Below are positions 1 through 6,490 of a stretch of DNA of 9,954 nt, in pieces. Origin of the DNA: Leptolinea sp964397625 (lineage in GTDB: Bacteria; Chloroflexota; Anaerolineae; Anaerolineales; Anaerolineaceae); contig CAYNJT010000090.1 of assembly GCA_964397625.1 (NCBI GenBank), positions 1 through 9,954 on the forward strand, written 5' to 3'. Made by a program: the position numbers and the translations under genes. The notes beneath the pieces are model-generated. The model was not told the DNA's origin and searched no databases. It saw nothing but the letters and a program-made list of their open reading frames with translations. Each line of letters begins with the position of its first letter. Within the stretch, counting starts at the first letter, position 1.

Positions 1-463
1 CCACCCAACGTTTTACACTGACGCCCAGGTGATTTGCGCCTGCGGCAATACCTGGACCACCGGGTCCACCAAGAAAGTCATCCACACCGAGGTGTGCTCA
101 AAATGCCACCCGTTCTTCACCGGCCAGCAGCAGCGTATTCTGGATGTTGAAGGTCAGGTCGACCGCTTCTACAAGAAGCTGCAGGCCCGCCAGGAAATTG
201 TTGACACCCAGAAAGCACGCGAGAGCGCCAAAGTCTCCCCTGACCGCCCCATCGCCGAATTGGCTCTGGGCAGCCGCCCAACCGAAGCTCTGGCCAAAGC
301 CAGCATTACCAATGTCGGCCAATTCATCTCCAAACTGGCAGAGGGCGAAGAAGCCGTTCTTTCCATCGAAGGCTTCGGACGCAAATCCCTGATAGATCTC
401 AAGAAAAAACTTCGCCAGATGGGATACGAACTCCCCGCTGGTGGCGAAGAAGTCGCCGCGTAG
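1..463 (+). CDS. rpmE: Ribosomal protein L31 fused to an alpha-CTD-like domain (5' end cut by window)
   Basis: This is a component of the large ribosomal subunit. The reading frame is open from base 2 to the stop at 461-463, giving 153 residues; the first codons, probably about five, lie outside the window. Visible residues 1-50 are L31: HPTFYTDAQ, then zinc-type cysteines C12 and C14, then CSKC (C32, C35) followed by HPFFTG, which marks the C+ (zinc-binding) form. A basic linker leads to a second domain at about residues 83-144 (nt 248-433). It resembles the C-terminal domain of RNA polymerase alpha: a helix-hairpin-helix pattern with SRPTEALAKASI and GFGRKSLIDLKKKL. Compared with E. coli alpha, the positions of R265, G296, K298 and S299 are kept, N268 reads Glu and E302 reads Asp. 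Plain L31 is about 70 residues, so this form is roughly twice that length. The L31 call is secure; the role of the tail is unknown. Confidence 0.93.
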   Translation, partial: HPTFYTDAQVICACGNTWTTGSTKKVIHTEVCSKCHPFFTGQQQRILDVEGQVDRFYKKLQARQEIVDTQKARESAKVSPDRPIAELALGSRPTEALAKASITNVGQFISKLAEGEEAVLSIEGFGRKSLIDLKKKLRQMGYELPAGGEEVAA

Positions 464-484
464 GCGAATTCGACAATAACTGAA

Positions 485-521
485 TTCAGGCAGGTAGATT
501 CCTTACCTGCCTGAAATTTTT
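485..521 (+). terminator. Intrinsic terminator after rpmE
   Basis: A perfect 12-bp inverted repeat, TTCAGGCAGGTA (485-496) and TACCTGCCTGAA (504-515), encloses a 7-nt loop and is followed by an A and five T residues (517-521). It lies 21 nt after the L31 stop and before tdk, so it should separate the two transcription units. The stem is symmetric, but there is no A tract on its upstream side, so it works best for + strand transcripts. Confidence 0.9.
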
Positions 522-540
522 AATATGCATCCCAGTTGTT

Positions 541-549
541 TGGTATAGA
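541..549 (+). promoter_or_regulatory. Possible extended -10 promoter of the tdk operon
   Basis: TGGTATAGA gives a TGn extension and a -10 hexamer matching TATAAT at four or five positions depending on register. No convincing -35 hexamer is seen at 16-18 bp. A promoter is expected here because a strong terminator ends just upstream at 521. The predicted transcript start near 556 falls after the in-frame ATG at 554 and before the ATG at 578, which supports the downstream start for tdk. Confidence 0.35.
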
Positions 550-567
550 ATTAATGAAAAATTTCCC

Positions 568-573
568 TGAGGA
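568..573 (+). promoter_or_regulatory. Ribosome binding site deciding the tdk start
   Basis: TGAGGA sits 4 nt before the ATG at 578. Neither of the earlier in-frame ATGs (536 and 554) has a purine-rich Shine-Dalgarno sequence at a suitable distance, so 578 is chosen as the start. Confidence 0.65.
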
Positions 574-577
574 TTGT

Positions 578-1150
578 ATGACTGAAACAATAGGTTCTCT
601 TGAAGTGGTCTGCGGTTCAATGTTTTGTGGAAAAACGGATGAATTGATCAGACGGCTCAGGCGGGCTGTCATCGCGAAGAAGAATGTCCAGGTTTTCAAA
701 CCAGCCATAGATATGCGCTATTCTGCCGAACAAATCAACTCGCATGCCGGTTCGGCTTTTGACGCGGTTCCTATTGCCACCGCGAGGGAGATCCTCGCCC
801 AGTTGCAGCCGGATGTCAGCGTGGTGGGTATTGACGAAGCGCAATTCCTGGATGATGCCATCCTGGATGTAGTGGAGGAATTGATTCAAAAAGGAATCCG
901 GGTCATAGTTGCCGGACTGGATACTGATTTCCGGGCGGAGCCGTTTGGCTGCATGCCTGTACTGATGGCCAAAGCCGAACGTGTTGACAAACTACAGGCA
1001 ATCTGTATGGTTTGCAGCGGACCGGCCAGCCGCACCCAGCGTCTGGTCAATGGGAAACCGGCACGCTATAGCGATCCGGTGGTGATCGTCGGCGCGGCTG
1101 AAATGTACGAAGCCCGCTGCCGAGCTCACCATGAAGTGCCTCGCTCATGA
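578..1150 (+). CDS. tdk: Thymidine kinase, type II (zinc-binding)
   Basis: The enzyme phosphorylates thymidine (and deoxyuridine) to the monophosphate with ATP, the entry step of pyrimidine deoxynucleoside salvage in the cytoplasm. The 190-residue protein has the compact bacterial/TK1 form. It has a P-loop GSMFCGKT (13-20), a Walker B-like DEAQF (86-90) whose E87 is the expected catalytic base, and a substrate lasso around LDTDFRAEPFG (114-124). The structural zinc ligands are CMVC (C143, C146) plus C181 and H184. All hallmark residues are present and the length is normal for the family. The start at 578 is preferred over 536 or 554 because of the Shine-Dalgarno sequence and because the protein then begins just before the usual GSLEVVCGSMFCGKT strand and P-loop. 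It is the first gene of an operon; hpt follows after 30 nt. Confidence 0.96.
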   Translation: MTETIGSLEVVCGSMFCGKTDELIRRLRRAVIAKKNVQVFKPAIDMRYSAEQINSHAGSAFDAVPIATAREILAQLQPDVSVVGIDEAQFLDDAILDVVEELIQKGIRVIVAGLDTDFRAEPFGCMPVLMAKAERVDKLQAICMVCSGPASRTQRLVNGKPARYSDPVVIVGAAEMYEARCRAHHEVPRS

Positions 1151-1180
1151 TTCTTTTTACAGGGATACACGGAGGACTGC

Positions 1181-1735
1181 ATGAAGGATTACCATGATTT
1201 TCTCGCTGAAATATTGATCCCTGAAGACAAATTGCAGGCCCGCATTGCCGAGCTGGGTAAGAAGATCAGCCGCGATTATGATGGGAAAGAGATCCTGCTG
1301 ATCTGTATTTTACGTGGCGGTGTAATGTTCCTGACAGATCTTATCCGGCATATTGACGTTCCCCTGGCCATTGAATTTATGGCTGTATCTTCCTATGGTG
1401 TGGGTGGTCGTGAATCCAATGGACAGGTGCGCATCACTCTTGATCTCAATTGCAGTATTCAAAATAAGCATGTTATTCTGGTGGAAGACATTATTGATAG
1501 CGGGCATACCCTGGCTTCGGTCATCGAACTGCTGCAAACGCGTGATCCGGCCAGTCTGTGTGTGTGCACTTTGTTGGATAAGACCGAACGGCGTGAGGTC
1601 GAGGTTCCCGTAAAATATACCGGGTTCCCAATTCCCAACAAATTCGTGTTTGGATACGGACTGGATATCGATGATTATTACCGCAACCTTCCGTTTATCG
1701 GAGTGGTTGATTTGGAGCGATACCAACCGGAGTAA
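1181..1735 (+). CDS. hpt: Hypoxanthine (guanine) phosphoribosyltransferase
   Basis: The enzyme joins hypoxanthine, and usually guanine, to PRPP to make IMP or GMP, which is purine salvage in the cytoplasm. The 184-residue length is typical. Visible motifs are ILRGG (43-47, pyrophosphate-binding loop), SSYG (70-73, the flexible catalytic loop), and the PRPP signature VILVEDIIDSGHT (98-110) with the two acidic residues E102 and D103. NKF (153-155) carries the Lys that contacts the purine ring, and GYGLD (158-162) lies close to the base and metal site. A strong GGAGG at 1171-1175 sits 5 nt before the ATG. The gene lies between tdk and the nucleotidyltransferase with short gaps, so it is probably co-transcribed with both. 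Bacterial Hpt and Gpt types differ in base preference; these motifs fit the Hpt type. Confidence 0.96.
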   Translation: MKDYHDFLAEILIPEDKLQARIAELGKKISRDYDGKEILLICILRGGVMFLTDLIRHIDVPLAIEFMAVSSYGVGGRESNGQVRITLDLNCSIQNKHVILVEDIIDSGHTLASVIELLQTRDPASLCVCTLLDKTERREVEVPVKYTGFPIPNKFVFGYGLDIDDYYRNLPFIGVVDLERYQPE

Positions 1736-1749
1736 ACCGGCAGTTTTTA

Positions 1750-3249
1750 ATGGAAACAAAGGCTAATACACTTCTTACCCGCCTGCGTGAGGTGATCGAT
1801 CCGGCCTGTAACGCCTGGTTGGTCGGCGGAGCTGTGCGTGATCAACTGGCCGGCAAACCCTGCCACGACCTGGATGTTATCCTGCCGGATGATGTAAAAC
1901 AGATATCCCGCCGTGCGGCTGACGCGCTGGGCGGTAGTTTCTTCCCTCTGGATGAAGGACGAGGGATGTACCGGGTCATCCTCGACTCAGAAGGGCAGCT
2001 GGAATTGATGGATTTCAGCCGTATTCAGGGTGGATCCCTGGAGGCGGATCTGTCCTTGCGGGATTTTACGATCAATGCCATAGCAGTTCGATTGCATCAT
2101 CCGGAGGAAACGAACGATCCGATGGGAGGTAGTCAGGATCTGAGGGATCGGATCTTGCGTCCATGTTCACCGCAATCATTTTTGAATGACCCAATACGTG
2201 TGGTTCGAGCGATACGTATGGCCCTGGAATTTGACCTTCGCATGGCGCCAGGCACACCTGATTTGATCCGCCAGGCTGTTCCCCGGGTAAAACTCACCTC
2301 CAGCGAACGCAAACGCGACGAATTCTTTAAATTGCTGGATTGTCCTCATCCGGCGAGTGCTATTCGCCTGTTGGATTCACTCGGAATTCTTGGAGAATTG
2401 ATACCTGAATTGGACACCCTGAAAGGTATCAGCCAATCATTGCCGCACACGATGGATGTGTGGGATCACAGTCTGGCAGTTATGGCTCACCTTGACCAGA
2501 TACTCCAGTTATTAATCAATCCGAAAGATAGTCTGGAAGATGGTGGAAATCTGTTGCTGGGATTGACCGCTGGAAAACTCGGCCAATATCGCCAGGATTT
2601 TCAATCTCATTATCAGCACCGCTTAAATCCTTTCCGCACCCGGAGAAGCCTGTGCCTTTTGGCTGCCCTGTTACATGATATTGGCAAGCCCGCTACACGA
2701 TCGGTTGATATGAATGGGCGTATTCATTTCTTTCGGCATGAAAAAGTGGGCGCTGAAACGGCGGGGGAAATTGGCAGATCTCTGGCTCTGAGTGAAAACG
2801 AAGTACAAATTCTAACCACCATGACCGCCCGCCATATTGAACCGCGGTATGTATCCGCGAAGGAGTCAAAACCCACCCGGCGAATGATCTACCGGTTTTA
2901 CCGATCAACCGGAGAAATCGGTGTGGATACGTGCCTGCTCAGTCTGGCAGATTTTCTTTCAAGGACAGATTTTCATCCCGAACAGGAAGCCTGGGTTGAG
3001 GAACTTGATCGTGTTTCCATGTACCTTGATGGTTGGTTCAGGCGGAAAGAGGAATGGATCACCCCTTCCAAACTGCTGAGCGGTGATGAAATTAAAAAGA
3101 CATTCAACCTGCCAGCCGGACGCCTTATTGGAGAAATCATCAATCATATCCAGGAAAGTGTCGCGGCTGGAGAAATCTCCAACCGCGACGAAGCGCTGGA
3201 ATTGGCCCGAAAAATTGTCAGGCGTAACACAGGTGGGATCGATGAATGA
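1750..3249 (+). CDS. CCA tRNA nucleotidyltransferase / poly(A) polymerase family protein with HD domain
   Basis: The likely role is adding or repairing the 3' CCA (or only A, or CC) of tRNAs; class II bacterial enzymes cannot be assigned to one activity from sequence alone. The 499-residue protein begins with a polymerase-beta-like head: LVGGAVRD (24-31), the metal-binding DLD (40-42) and RDFTINA (104-110). The RNA/nucleotide-binding neck follows, with NDPIRVVRAIR (147-157, where most relatives have ED) and SSERKRDEF (184-192). A C-terminal HD phosphohydrolase domain has H240 (WDHSL), HD at 309-310 (LLHDIGKP), H330 (HEKVGAETA) and D401 (ADFLSR), so a full metal-ligand set is present. About 70 residues separate H240 from HD309, more than usual, because of an insertion around 255-297. 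No clear Shine-Dalgarno precedes the ATG, which lies 14 nt after the hpt stop; translation may depend on ribosomes from hpt. The 3' end overlaps the next gene by 8 nt. Confidence 0.88.
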   Translation: METKANTLLTRLREVIDPACNAWLVGGAVRDQLAGKPCHDLDVILPDDVKQISRRAADALGGSFFPLDEGRGMYRVILDSEGQLELMDFSRIQGGSLEADLSLRDFTINAIAVRLHHPEETNDPMGGSQDLRDRILRPCSPQSFLNDPIRVVRAIRMALEFDLRMAPGTPDLIRQAVPRVKLTSSERKRDEFFKLLDCPHPASAIRLLDSLGILGELIPELDTLKGISQSLPHTMDVWDHSLAVMAHLDQILQLLINPKDSLEDGGNLLLGLTAGKLGQYRQDFQSHYQHRLNPFRTRRSLCLLAALLHDIGKPATRSVDMNGRIHFFRHEKVGAETAGEIGRSLALSENEVQILTTMTARHIEPRYVSAKESKPTRRMIYRFYRSTGEIGVDTCLLSLADFLSRTDFHPEQEAWVEELDRVSMYLDGWFRRKEEWITPSKLLSGDEIKKTFNLPAGRLIGEIINHIQESVAAGEISNRDEALELARKIVRRNTGGIDE

Positions 3250-4000
3250 CACAGCTATAAAACTTTTTTATGAGGAAATGGGGCAGGGAAAACCGCTCGT
3301 TTTCATACATGGATTCCCATTCGATCATTCAACCTGGCATCCAGCTGCCAATCTTCTGGCCAATAAAGCGCGCTGCATACTACCTGACCTGCGAGGATTG
3401 GGAAAATCACCGGTGACGGGAACTGAGTCTTCAATTCCAATAATGGCGGATGACATCATCCATTTGCTCAATGTTTTGGAAATTGACAGGGCATGTTTCA
3501 TCGGCCATTCCATGGGTGGTTATGTGGCCATGCAGATCGCGCGCGCTTACCCGGACCGTGTATTCGGATTGGGACTGGTTGCCACCCGATCAGACCCGGA
3601 TACGTCAGATAAAGCCGCGGAAAGACTGGCCAGCCGGGCGGCGGTTTTGTCTGGTGGAAAATCCGCATTGATCGAAACAATGTTGGAGCGGCTCACGGAA
3701 AAACCGGAAATCCGCCGGCAAATCAAACCCATCATGGAAAATGCACCCGCTCAAGGAATCGCCATGGCCCAGTTTGCGATGGCGAACCGCGAAGATGCCA
3801 CTGGTTGGTTACGGGAATTGCCATTCCCAATCGTAGTTATCGCGGGAGGAAATGACATTATTTCTCCAATAGAAGACATGAAAGACCTGTGCGCCAAATT
3901 GAAGGATGGGAGATTCTATTCTTCACAATCAGCGTCTCATATGCTTTCCATGGAAGAGCCCGAACTGATTGCCCGGGCTCTGGAAGAGACGTATTTTTAG
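3242..4000 (+). CDS. Alpha/beta hydrolase, probable carboxylesterase-like
   Basis: This is a cytoplasmic serine hydrolase of the alpha/beta fold; its substrate is not known. The 252-residue protein has the oxyanion motif HGFP (23-26) and DLRGLGKS (49-56). The nucleophile elbow is GHSMGG (88-93) with S90, the acid is probably D205 in GGND, and the catalytic base is H233 in SASHMLSMEEP. The triad is complete and no signal peptide is present. It resembles the small esterase / 3-oxoadipate enol-lactonase / BioH-like group, but nothing nearby points to a pathway. The start at 3242 lies within the end of the upstream gene (ATGAATGA, 8-nt overlap) and is preceded by AGGTGGG at 3231-3237; an in-frame ATG at 3083 would give a 53-residue extension unlike the family and is rejected. 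It is the last gene of the tdk operon and is translationally coupled to the nucleotidyltransferase. Confidence 0.9.
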   Translation: MNDTAIKLFYEEMGQGKPLVFIHGFPFDHSTWHPAANLLANKARCILPDLRGLGKSPVTGTESSIPIMADDIIHLLNVLEIDRACFIGHSMGGYVAMQIARAYPDRVFGLGLVATRSDPDTSDKAAERLASRAAVLSGGKSALIETMLERLTEKPEIRRQIKPIMENAPAQGIAMAQFAMANREDATGWLRELPFPIVVIAGGNDIISPIEDMKDLCAKLKDGRFYSSQSASHMLSMEEPELIARALEETYF

Positions 4001-4011
4001 AACTGACTGGC

Positions 4012-5541
4012 CTATCCTTTGGGCTGGACCGGATTGCCCATCATTCCACCGGTAGTATTGCAGACCGCCAGATTGCCTTGAACAAGGCAGCCGTTCAATC
4101 CACCCATGGAAATCTGATCCATGAAGGTTTTCAGAGATTCTGAAGATGAAGCCATGATTACCAGCGTAGTCCGTTTTTCCTCGCGAATCAAACCAACCAG
4201 GCCAAGGTTGTTTGTGTTGAGCCGACCCATTCCGGGAATTTCAATGTCTATGGATTTATCCGCGGAACCAGAACCAATTGGATCTGAAAAATTTTCCAAA
4301 GGATATTGACTGTTGTAACCATCCCCGTTAAGTTCTGTAAACGGTGTTGCCGTTATTGATTGAGTAGGGGAAGGTTCCAGGGTTTCTGTTGCTCTGGGTG
4401 TTGGTAAGAGGTTGATCTTAAGGCTTTCAATCACGTCTTTGTTTTCATCCGCAGGTTTAAATGTGGATAGGACAATACGATTGATGGATTGATTCGGTTT
4501 CTCTGAAATGGTAAGGCTGCCAGTTGGAATATTCATGGCCCGTTCCAGGCTGGAAATACCGGATATCAACAGGCCGTCAACTTTCAGATTCCCGATTGGT
4601 TGAATGGCGATTTCTCCATCAAGAATATGAGGAAAGTCGACCAGCGTCTTCTCACGTTTTTCATCGACCAGGAAACTGGCAATATTCTGTACAAATATCT
4701 GGTTATCCGCCGATTGATAATACTGAGAGGTCAACAGGCTGATATCACCCAGTGCCAGCACACTTCCATCGCCTGACTGTGAAAAAGCAAACGGTGAAAT
4801 TTCACCTGCCTGGTCGGTATTTGATGAAAAGGTTGTCTTCAGGCTTACAGTCAACGGGTTGCCAACGGAATGAACAGAATGTCCTCCGTAGATGACCAGT
4901 CTCTTCACTCCTTCAGTGAGCGTTTCTTTTTTAAAATCATCAAAGATCACATTCCGATAATTTCCCTCATTTGTAACCATATCGTAGAGATAATCATCGG
5001 AAATGGAAATATCAAACGGTTCAAGAATCTGGTTTACGGCATCTACACTGCTAATATTCGGGATGGCGGCGGCATCTGTCATAATCATTTGATTGCGAGT
5101 CGGGTCTGCCGCGATCAACAACTTCCCGCCGCGTTTGACAAACGCGGTAAGCGCCTCTCTATCTGTGTTAAAAAAAGCCTGAATTGGAGCCAGGCAGACA
5201 TACGCGTTTACCGATTTCAACGCATCAGCCAGGTATGTTTCCTGCGCAGTGACCTGAATCGCGCCCCCTTTTGATTCGATTAGCCTGACAAGCGGATCAA
5301 TCTCAGTCATGGAAACCATATTGCCGTGATTCATGTCAAACAATACTGTTGTTATTGGGATTGATGGCGGCTTCGCCAATGGGATCGGTGTGGAGATGGG
5401 CGCCTTGGGCAGGTCAATGGTTGGAAAATCGGGCATTTGAATGGTTTTTATCTGGGGGGTGCCTGAATAGAACCAGACAAAGGTAGCCAACCCGGGGAGT
5501 ATCAGACAGGTAATCGCGAGTATGACCCGTATCCGCTTCAT
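4012..5541 (-). CDS. Membrane-anchored DUF4350-like protein, function unknown
   Basis: The gene is not recognised by name. The 509-residue protein starts MKRIRV, followed by one hydrophobic segment (about 6-25), so it is a single-pass membrane or exported protein with most of its mass outside. A proline-rich stalk follows (36-62). Residues 64-292 resemble DUF4350/GldG-type class I glutamine-amidotransferase-like domains: VLFDMNHGN, the helix-rich stretch from LVRLIESKGG, FVKRGGKLLIAADPT (134-148), and LALGDISLLT followed by DNQIFVQNIASFL (262-291). No amidotransferase Cys nucleophile is obvious. A Thr/Ser/Pro-rich linker (380-402) leads to a C-terminal domain (about 430-495) with two cysteines, C485 and C494, that could form a disulfide. 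The ATG overlaps the stop of the S49 peptidase gene (ATGA, 5538-5541), and GGAGGTG lies 4 nt upstream, so the two are co-translated. A role with the protease, such as sensing or substrate presentation, is inference. Confidence 0.85.
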   Translation of the reverse strand: MKRIRVILAITCLILPGLATFVWFYSGTPQIKTIQMPDFPTIDLPKAPISTPIPLAKPPSIPITTVLFDMNHGNMVSMTEIDPLVRLIESKGGAIQVTAQETYLADALKSVNAYVCLAPIQAFFNTDREALTAFVKRGGKLLIAADPTRNQMIMTDAAAIPNISSVDAVNQILEPFDISISDDYLYDMVTNEGNYRNVIFDDFKKETLTEGVKRLVIYGGHSVHSVGNPLTVSLKTTFSSNTDQAGEISPFAFSQSGDGSVLALGDISLLTSQYYQSADNQIFVQNIASFLVDEKREKTLVDFPHILDGEIAIQPIGNLKVDGLLISGISSLERAMNIPTGSLTISEKPNQSINRIVLSTFKPADENKDVIESLKINLLPTPRATETLEPSPTQSITATPFTELNGDGYNSQYPLENFSDPIGSGSADKSIDIEIPGMGRLNTNNLGLVGLIREEKRTTLVIMASSSESLKTFMDQISMGGLNGCLVQGNLAVCNTTGGMMGNPVQPKG

Positions 5542-6407
5542 TGTTCACCTCCAAGTCCCCGGATGTAAAGCATGTAATGGCCACTTTTTGCCGGGTATTC
5601 CGTTGTATTGCCCGCGCTATCTTTGCGGTAAAAACCCAGAGGTTCCATAACTCTCTCTTTCAATCCGGCCTCGGTAAACAGGTTGGTAGTGGAATAATGC
5701 CGGATGCCGGCCAACTCAGCCGCCCGGGAAACCGCTTCGCTTTGCGAGCCGAGTGAATCGATTAATCCCAAACGCAGCGCGTCTCCGCCAGAATATACCT
5801 CTCCGCGCAGCACCGTTTCATCTGTCATTTTCAGACGGTCTCCACGTCCAAGTTTGACTACCTGAAGAAACCCCTGCTTAAGCATATCCAACTCACGAGA
5901 GAAGGAATCACGCGGCATCCCCCAAATTTTGTAAGGACCGCTGGAAAAGGTGTTTTCAAACACAGTCGGTTTGTCGGGTTGGGTACCGATCACCCCTATA
6001 TTGCCGATCTCTGAACTGGCCTTTGCGTAGATATAATCAGACGCGCAGGCGATATAGTAACCGCCGCTGGCCGCAATCCCTTCTATGACAGTGACAACCG
6101 GTTTGGTTTTCCGCAGCGCCATGATCTCGCGATACACGGATTCAGTATCAGATACAGTGCCCCCGGGAGAATTCATGACGACAACCACCGCGCGGATGGA
6201 ATTTGAATTACGGGCTACATTCAATTGCTGGATGACGTCATACGCCGAAGCGCTATAAATTGCGTCATTTATATAGATCATCCCGATCACCGGTCGGGGG
6301 ATGAGCAATGAGAGTAAAACTCCGATGATCAGGGGAATCAATATCCACAATACAAACCTGGAATTTGACCAGGAGTGTTGATCTTTTTCAACATGTTCGA
6401 CGGTCAT
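5538..6407 (-). CDS. SppA-like membrane peptidase, family S49
   Basis: This is a probable signal-peptide-peptidase-type serine protease, anchored in the membrane with its catalytic domain on the outer face, that degrades leftover signal peptides or misfolded membrane proteins. The 289-residue protein has one membrane segment (about 18-37) and then a single S49 domain. NSPGG (79-83) forms the oxyanion region, IAASGGYY (111-118) carries nucleophile S114, and GPYK (157-160) gives K160, which aligns with the general-base Lys of Bacillus SppA. GRGDR (187-191) and SGGDALRLGLID (206-217) are further family motifs. The size matches the short Bacillus-type form, not the double-length E. coli SppA. An ATG 39 nt further upstream (6446) is in frame, but AAGGAG lies just before 6407, so that start is used. 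The gene overlaps the following membrane protein gene by 4 nt and diverges from the exported hydrolase-like gene. Confidence 0.92.
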   Translation of the reverse strand: MTVEHVEKDQHSWSNSRFVLWILIPLIIGVLLSLLIPRPVIGMIYINDAIYSASAYDVIQQLNVARNSNSIRAVVVVMNSPGGTVSDTESVYREIMALRKTKPVVTVIEGIAASGGYYIACASDYIYAKASSEIGNIGVIGTQPDKPTVFENTFSSGPYKIWGMPRDSFSRELDMLKQGFLQVVKLGRGDRLKMTDETVLRGEVYSGGDALRLGLIDSLGSQSEAVSRAAELAGIRHYSTTNLFTEAGLKERVMEPLGFYRKDSAGNTTEYPAKSGHYMLYIRGLGGEQ

Positions 6408-6412
6408 GTATA

Positions 6413-6418
6413 CTCCTT
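6413..6418 (-). promoter_or_regulatory. Ribosome binding site deciding the S49 peptidase start
   Basis: On the - strand this reads AAGGAG, 5 nt before the ATG at 6405-6407. The longer alternative starting at 6446 has no such site, and its start codon would lie upstream of the best -10 element. Confidence 0.8.
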
Positions 6419-6429
6419 TGAATAAATGT

Positions 6430-6435
6430 ATTATA
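6430..6435 (-). promoter_or_regulatory. Possible -10 element for the S49 peptidase operon
   Basis: The - strand reads TATAAT, a perfect -10 hexamer, 23 bp before the start codon at 6407. The -35 region at 17 bp is poor, and no TGn extension is present. Transcription would begin near 6423, just ahead of the Shine-Dalgarno sequence, which again excludes the 6446 start. Confidence 0.4.
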
Positions 6436-6490
6436 CGGTTAACCACTATTCAGTGAATTGACGATGAACTTATTCCTATAAAGACACTCG

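Noticed and set aside
1310..1759. A 149-codon - strand open frame across hpt
   Set aside because: It is antisense to a clear phosphoribosyltransferase and is best explained as a shadow frame.
3083..3241. A longer N-terminus for the alpha/beta hydrolase
   Set aside because: The extension reads in another frame of the nucleotidyltransferase, is unlike the family, and the ATG at 3242 has its own Shine-Dalgarno sequence.
4870..5274. A 134-codon + strand open frame inside the DUF4350-like gene
   Set aside because: It is antisense to a gene with coherent domain structure and operon coupling, and its product shows no recognisable motif.
6408..6446. A 13-residue longer N-terminus for the S49 peptidase
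   Set aside because: AAGGAG precedes the ATG at 6407, and the likely -10 lies inside the extended part, so the upstream ATG would not be transcribed.
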